DNA of 64,000 nt from Sporomusa silvacetica DSM 10669 (lineage in GTDB: Bacteria; Bacillota; Negativicutes; Sporomusales; Sporomusaceae), in the NCBI RefSeq assembly GCF_002257705.1, contig NZ_LSLK01000091.1, positions 1 through 64,000 of the forward strand, read 5' to 3'. The position numbers were made by a program, and so were the translations under genes. The stretch's first letter is position 1, and every line of letters begins with the position of its first letter. Shown in pieces: positions 61,710-64,000 of this stretch. The notes under the pieces were generated by a model. It made no database searches, was not told the DNA's origin, and worked only from the letters and a program-made list of their open reading frames with translations.

Positions 61710-62726
61710 TCACGTTTCAGAGAAATGTCTTTTCCAAAAATCAACAGCCTTTTTTGTCCATCCTTCCGCTGAAGTCCCTACCCCCAGTCCAAAGCCATGT
61801 CCAAGTCCCGGATATTCATGAAACTCAACATCAATTCCAGCCTTTTGCATAGCATCCAGACGTTTCTTCATCACATAAGGTGGTGCAATCCCATCGTTTG
61901 AACCTACAACTACAAAAGTCGGTGGATCTTGCTTTGTATAGGATGAGTGACCCGTATATGCCATGATAACCGCTGTCGGCTTTGAAAGTTTCTGACCACC
62001 AAAAGCAGCTACACCGAATGAACCAATATCAGCTGCCATGCGTGCACCAGCGGAACTTCCCCAAAGAGAATACCCGGTTGTACTCACGCCTAACTCTTCT
62101 GCATGAGCAAAAATATAGAAAATTGCTGCAGCCAAATCCTCTACAGCCCGTTGTTCACTCCCCACACGATACTGAATAACAAACGCATTATACCCTTGCT
62201 CACTGATCTCCAATGCATAAGGAAATCCCTCATGAATAGAGCCCACATACGAAAATCCGCCTCCCGGGCAAACGACTGCAAAAGGTGCTCCTGGTTTACC
62301 CCGAAAGAAAAAAAGTCCCGTATTTCTTTTCTTGGCATCCTGCTGCTTTTGTTCCTCTGTATAAAAATCATAAAAAATTCGCTTGCCCGCAGAAGCTTCA
62401 TCAATCATATGATTCAATACACGCACGGTTGTATTTACTTCAATATGACTATGATATGGTAATAACGCAGCAATCTCACGAAGCTTCATTCCAGCATTCG
62501 GCCATCCTGTTTCTTCCGGTAATAAGAAACGTGAAAAACCTGCAAAAGTAGGATGATCCATGATTTCACCTACTGTACTGTCCACGTTAAGATGTAAAAC
62601 TCCATGTTGTTCTCTCTGTATTCCACCAGCTGAAGAATTTCTACATTCGATTGATTTTTCCTGAAAAAAAAGCATACTTCCCAAAATACCTCCAGCCAGT
62701 AAGATAACTGCCAATAACTTTTTCAT
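61710..62726 (-). CDS. Secreted alpha/beta hydrolase (esterase)
   Basis: A 338-residue protein. From the ATG at 62726 it has a signal sequence (KKLLAVILLAGGILGSMLFF) behind CGGAGA; the upstream 78 residues of the ORF look non-coding. The nucleophile motif is WGSSAGARMA, the oxyanion part AVVCPGGGFSYVG, and catalytic His GLGHGFGLG near the end. It resembles acetylxylan-esterase or BD-FAE-like enzymes. Substrate unknown. Confidence 0.85.
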   Translation of the reverse strand: MKKLLAVILLAGGILGSMLFFQEKSIECRNSSAGGIQREQHGVLHLNVDSTVGEIMDHPTFAGFSRFLLPEETGWPNAGMKLREIAALLPYHSHIEVNTTVRVLNHMIDEASAGKRIFYDFYTEEQKQQDAKKRNTGLFFFRGKPGAPFAVVCPGGGFSYVGSIHEGFPYALEISEQGYNAFVIQYRVGSEQRAVEDLAAAIFYIFAHAEELGVSTTGYSLWGSSAGARMAADIGSFGVAAFGGQKLSKPTAVIMAYTGHSSYTKQDPPTFVVVGSNDGIAPPYVMKKRLDAMQKAGIDVEFHEYPGLGHGFGLGVGTSAEGWTKKAVDFWKRHFSET

Positions 62727-62817
62727 ACAAATCTCCGATTCATGCATATATTCCTTGCATCTGAAAAAATATTGCTCTCCGAACATTATGTGATGAAAAA
62801 TTTTATAAACCAGCAAA

Positions 62818-63354
62818 TTACGCTCTTCTTCCCATTTCAAAGGCTTCCTGCATAGCCTTTGTCTTCTGAATCTCTCCTTTATTCCATGCACCAACACCAT
62901 ATACAATTCCCTTTTCCTGACTGCCGCCAAGACAATCAGCAAAACCACGGAAACATTCAATGGATCGCTGCATCATCGGAATGCTTGTATCTGCTGCTGT
63001 AATGATATAATAAAGCTCTTTATTGCGAATTTCTGTATAACGGGCAACTGTACGATCAATAAGTATTTTTATTTGACCATTGATCGAATAAAAATACACT
63101 GGTGAAGCTAAAACAATTACATCTGCCTGCACCATTTTCTCCAAGATTTCTGCCATGTCATCCTTAAATGCACACGTACCATTTCCTCTGCAAGCATAGC
63201 AAGCCACACATGCATGAATTTTTTTGTCATTGATAAAAATTTTTTCTACTTTATGCCCAGCTTCCTGTGCGCCTTGTTTAAACTGTTCACAAAGAACATC
63301 AGAATTCCCCTCTTCACGCGGACTACCGGAAAGAATTAATATTTTTTTACTCAT
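62818..63354 (-). CDS. Flavodoxin-family NAD(P)H oxidoreductase
   Basis: A 178-residue protein with LILSGSPREEGNSDVLCEQF (FMN loop), CVACYACRGNGTC (residues about 49-61, possible iron-sulfur ligands) and VIVLASPVYFYSINGQIKIL. It may reduce flavin or quinone. Divergent from the TetR gene; the intergenic region has a likely operator. Confidence 0.9.
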   Translation of the reverse strand: MSKKILILSGSPREEGNSDVLCEQFKQGAQEAGHKVEKIFINDKKIHACVACYACRGNGTCAFKDDMAEILEKMVQADVIVLASPVYFYSINGQIKILIDRTVARYTEIRNKELYYIITAADTSIPMMQRSIECFRGFADCLGGSQEKGIVYGVGAWNKGEIQKTKAMQEAFEMGRRA

Positions 63355-63522
63355 AATAAACGTCTCCTCTTTTCTGATACATTAAAACAGGTCTGCAAAA
63401 TTCGTTTAATACTTAAAGTAAATTCTAAACAACTTCACTTGCTATCCCGTATTATAGAAAATTATTTATTTTACTGCGACTACATTTTAAGCTATAATGC
63501 GGTATATACCACATTGTATGAG

Positions 63523-63555
63523 ACTTTGTGTATTTTCTTTTGCGATACACAAAGT
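63523..63555. promoter_or_regulatory. Likely TetR operator
   Basis: ACTTTGTGTAT and ATACACAAAGT form a perfect 11-bp inverted repeat separated by 11 bases, between the divergent flavodoxin-family and TetR genes. A palindrome GGTATATACC (63501-63510) and a TATAAT (63493-63498) lie beside it. Confidence 0.6.
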
Positions 63556-63597
63556 GTATTATAAGAAAAACACTTCAACATCTACGAGGTGATGATT

Positions 63598-64000
63598 ATG
63601 GCTGAGCCAATAAAAAACGATCTCCGTATCCTACGCACCCAAAAAGCCATTCGCCAAACTTTTCATGAAATGCTTAGTGAAATGGATTATGAAAAAATCA
63701 ACATCAAAGAACTCACGGAACGCGCCTGCATCAACCGTCGCACCTTTTACCTTCACTATTCTTCCTTAGATGAATTATTAGAAGAGTTTATGGATGAACT
63801 TGTTGAAAATTATGTTAGTCGTACACATAACATGAACGGCTTGTCTGAACTACCAGAAATTGCCCGGCAATTTTTGCTTTTTTTTGCGCAACAAGATTCG
63901 CTACATGAAAAAATTATTTGTTCCCCAAATTTCCGTTATATTAGTGACAGAATTAATCGAAAAATTATCGAACACAATGAATCTCATATCGATAACTTTG
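63598..64000 (+). CDS. TetR/AcrR family regulator (cut by the window end)
   Basis: The first 134 residues are visible. The N-terminal helix-turn-helix reads RTQKAIRQTFHEMLSEMDYE and ITERACINRRTFYLHYSSLD-like (KELTERACINRRTFYLHY). The rest is a helical ligand domain. GAGGTG lies 6 bases before the ATG at 63598; an ATG at 63592 is also in frame. It is likely to repress the oxidoreductase genes that diverge from it, and perhaps itself. Confidence 0.9.
   Translation, partial: MAEPIKNDLRILRTQKAIRQTFHEMLSEMDYEKINIKELTERACINRRTFYLHYSSLDELLEEFMDELVENYVSRTHNMNGLSELPEIARQFLLFFAQQDSLHEKIICSPNFRYISDRINRKIIEHNESHIDNF

Noticed and set aside
61710..62960. Full 416-residue ORF as the esterase
   Set aside because: The first 78 residues are not family-like; a signal peptide with its own ribosome site begins at 62726.
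1..64000. CRISPR arrays, tRNA and rRNA genes
   Set aside because: No regularly spaced repeats, no tRNA-like GTTC arm with cloverleaf, and no rRNA segments were recognised by eye on either strand.

Overview
The window looks like a chromosomal piece of an anaerobic, Gram-negative-type Firmicute (class Negativicutes, Sporomusa/Pelosinus-like). Firmicute-style genes (strong AGGAGG ribosome sites, GlpP antiterminator, GntR/HutC regulator, class I cyclic-di-GMP riboswitches) sit beside outer-membrane genes (a lipid A-type acyltransferase, a small beta-barrel protein, and a porin carrying an SLH domain). The assignment is inferred from gene content only. Most genes are on the minus strand.

Layout. 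1-2.6 kb: lipid A-type acyltransferase and a small outer-membrane protein. 2.8-7.9 kb: transposon remnants, a flagellin-protease fusion (flagellinolysin-like), and an EVE-domain gene split by a complete IS21-type element with a 6-bp target duplication. 7.9-9.85 kb: an HD-GYP cyclic-di-GMP phosphodiesterase with a small membrane ORF, behind a cyclic-di-GMP-I riboswitch and terminator. 10.4-20.2 kb: an anaerobic glycerol operon (glpA, a RuBisCO-like protein gene, glpK, glpF, glpB, glpC, a HAD phosphatase, glpP), preceded by a leader terminator that GlpP probably controls. 20.2-24.6 kb: a secreted protein, a chemoreceptor behind a second cyclic-di-GMP-I riboswitch, and a broken transposase. 24.6-30.5 kb: a corrinoid-activator-like ferredoxin/ATPase and molybdenum cofactor genes (moeA, a second MoeA-like protein, fdhD), with the C-terminal stump of a lost oxidoreductase subunit.

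30.7-40.5 kb is a visibly GC-richer block: aldo/keto reductase, aldehyde:ferredoxin oxidoreductase with a four-cluster ferredoxin, a MmgE/PrpD protein, an MFS carrier, and a corrinoid methyl-transfer set (UroD-type methyltransferase, corrinoid protein, pterin methyltransferase). It reads as an undescribed catabolic locus that imports a methylated organic acid, removes its methyl group to folate and processes the carbon skeleton. 40.6-44.6 kb: an SLH porin and a GntR/corrinoid/DUF1638 operon, which share a TGTAATTACA palindrome in their upstream regions. 44.6-45.4 kb: decayed tandem tyrosine recombinases.

45.4-64 kb: a redox/detoxification region of aldo/keto reductases, flavodoxins, alpha/beta hydrolases, DUF362, carboxymuconolactone decarboxylase, SDR, MFS and iron alcohol dehydrogenase genes, with several truncated copies that suggest duplication and decay. 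A TetR regulator, cut by the window end, closes it. The main points of interest are the RuBisCO-like protein in the glycerol operon, the aldehyde oxidoreductase/corrinoid locus, the divergent flagellinolysin and the two cyclic-di-GMP riboswitches.
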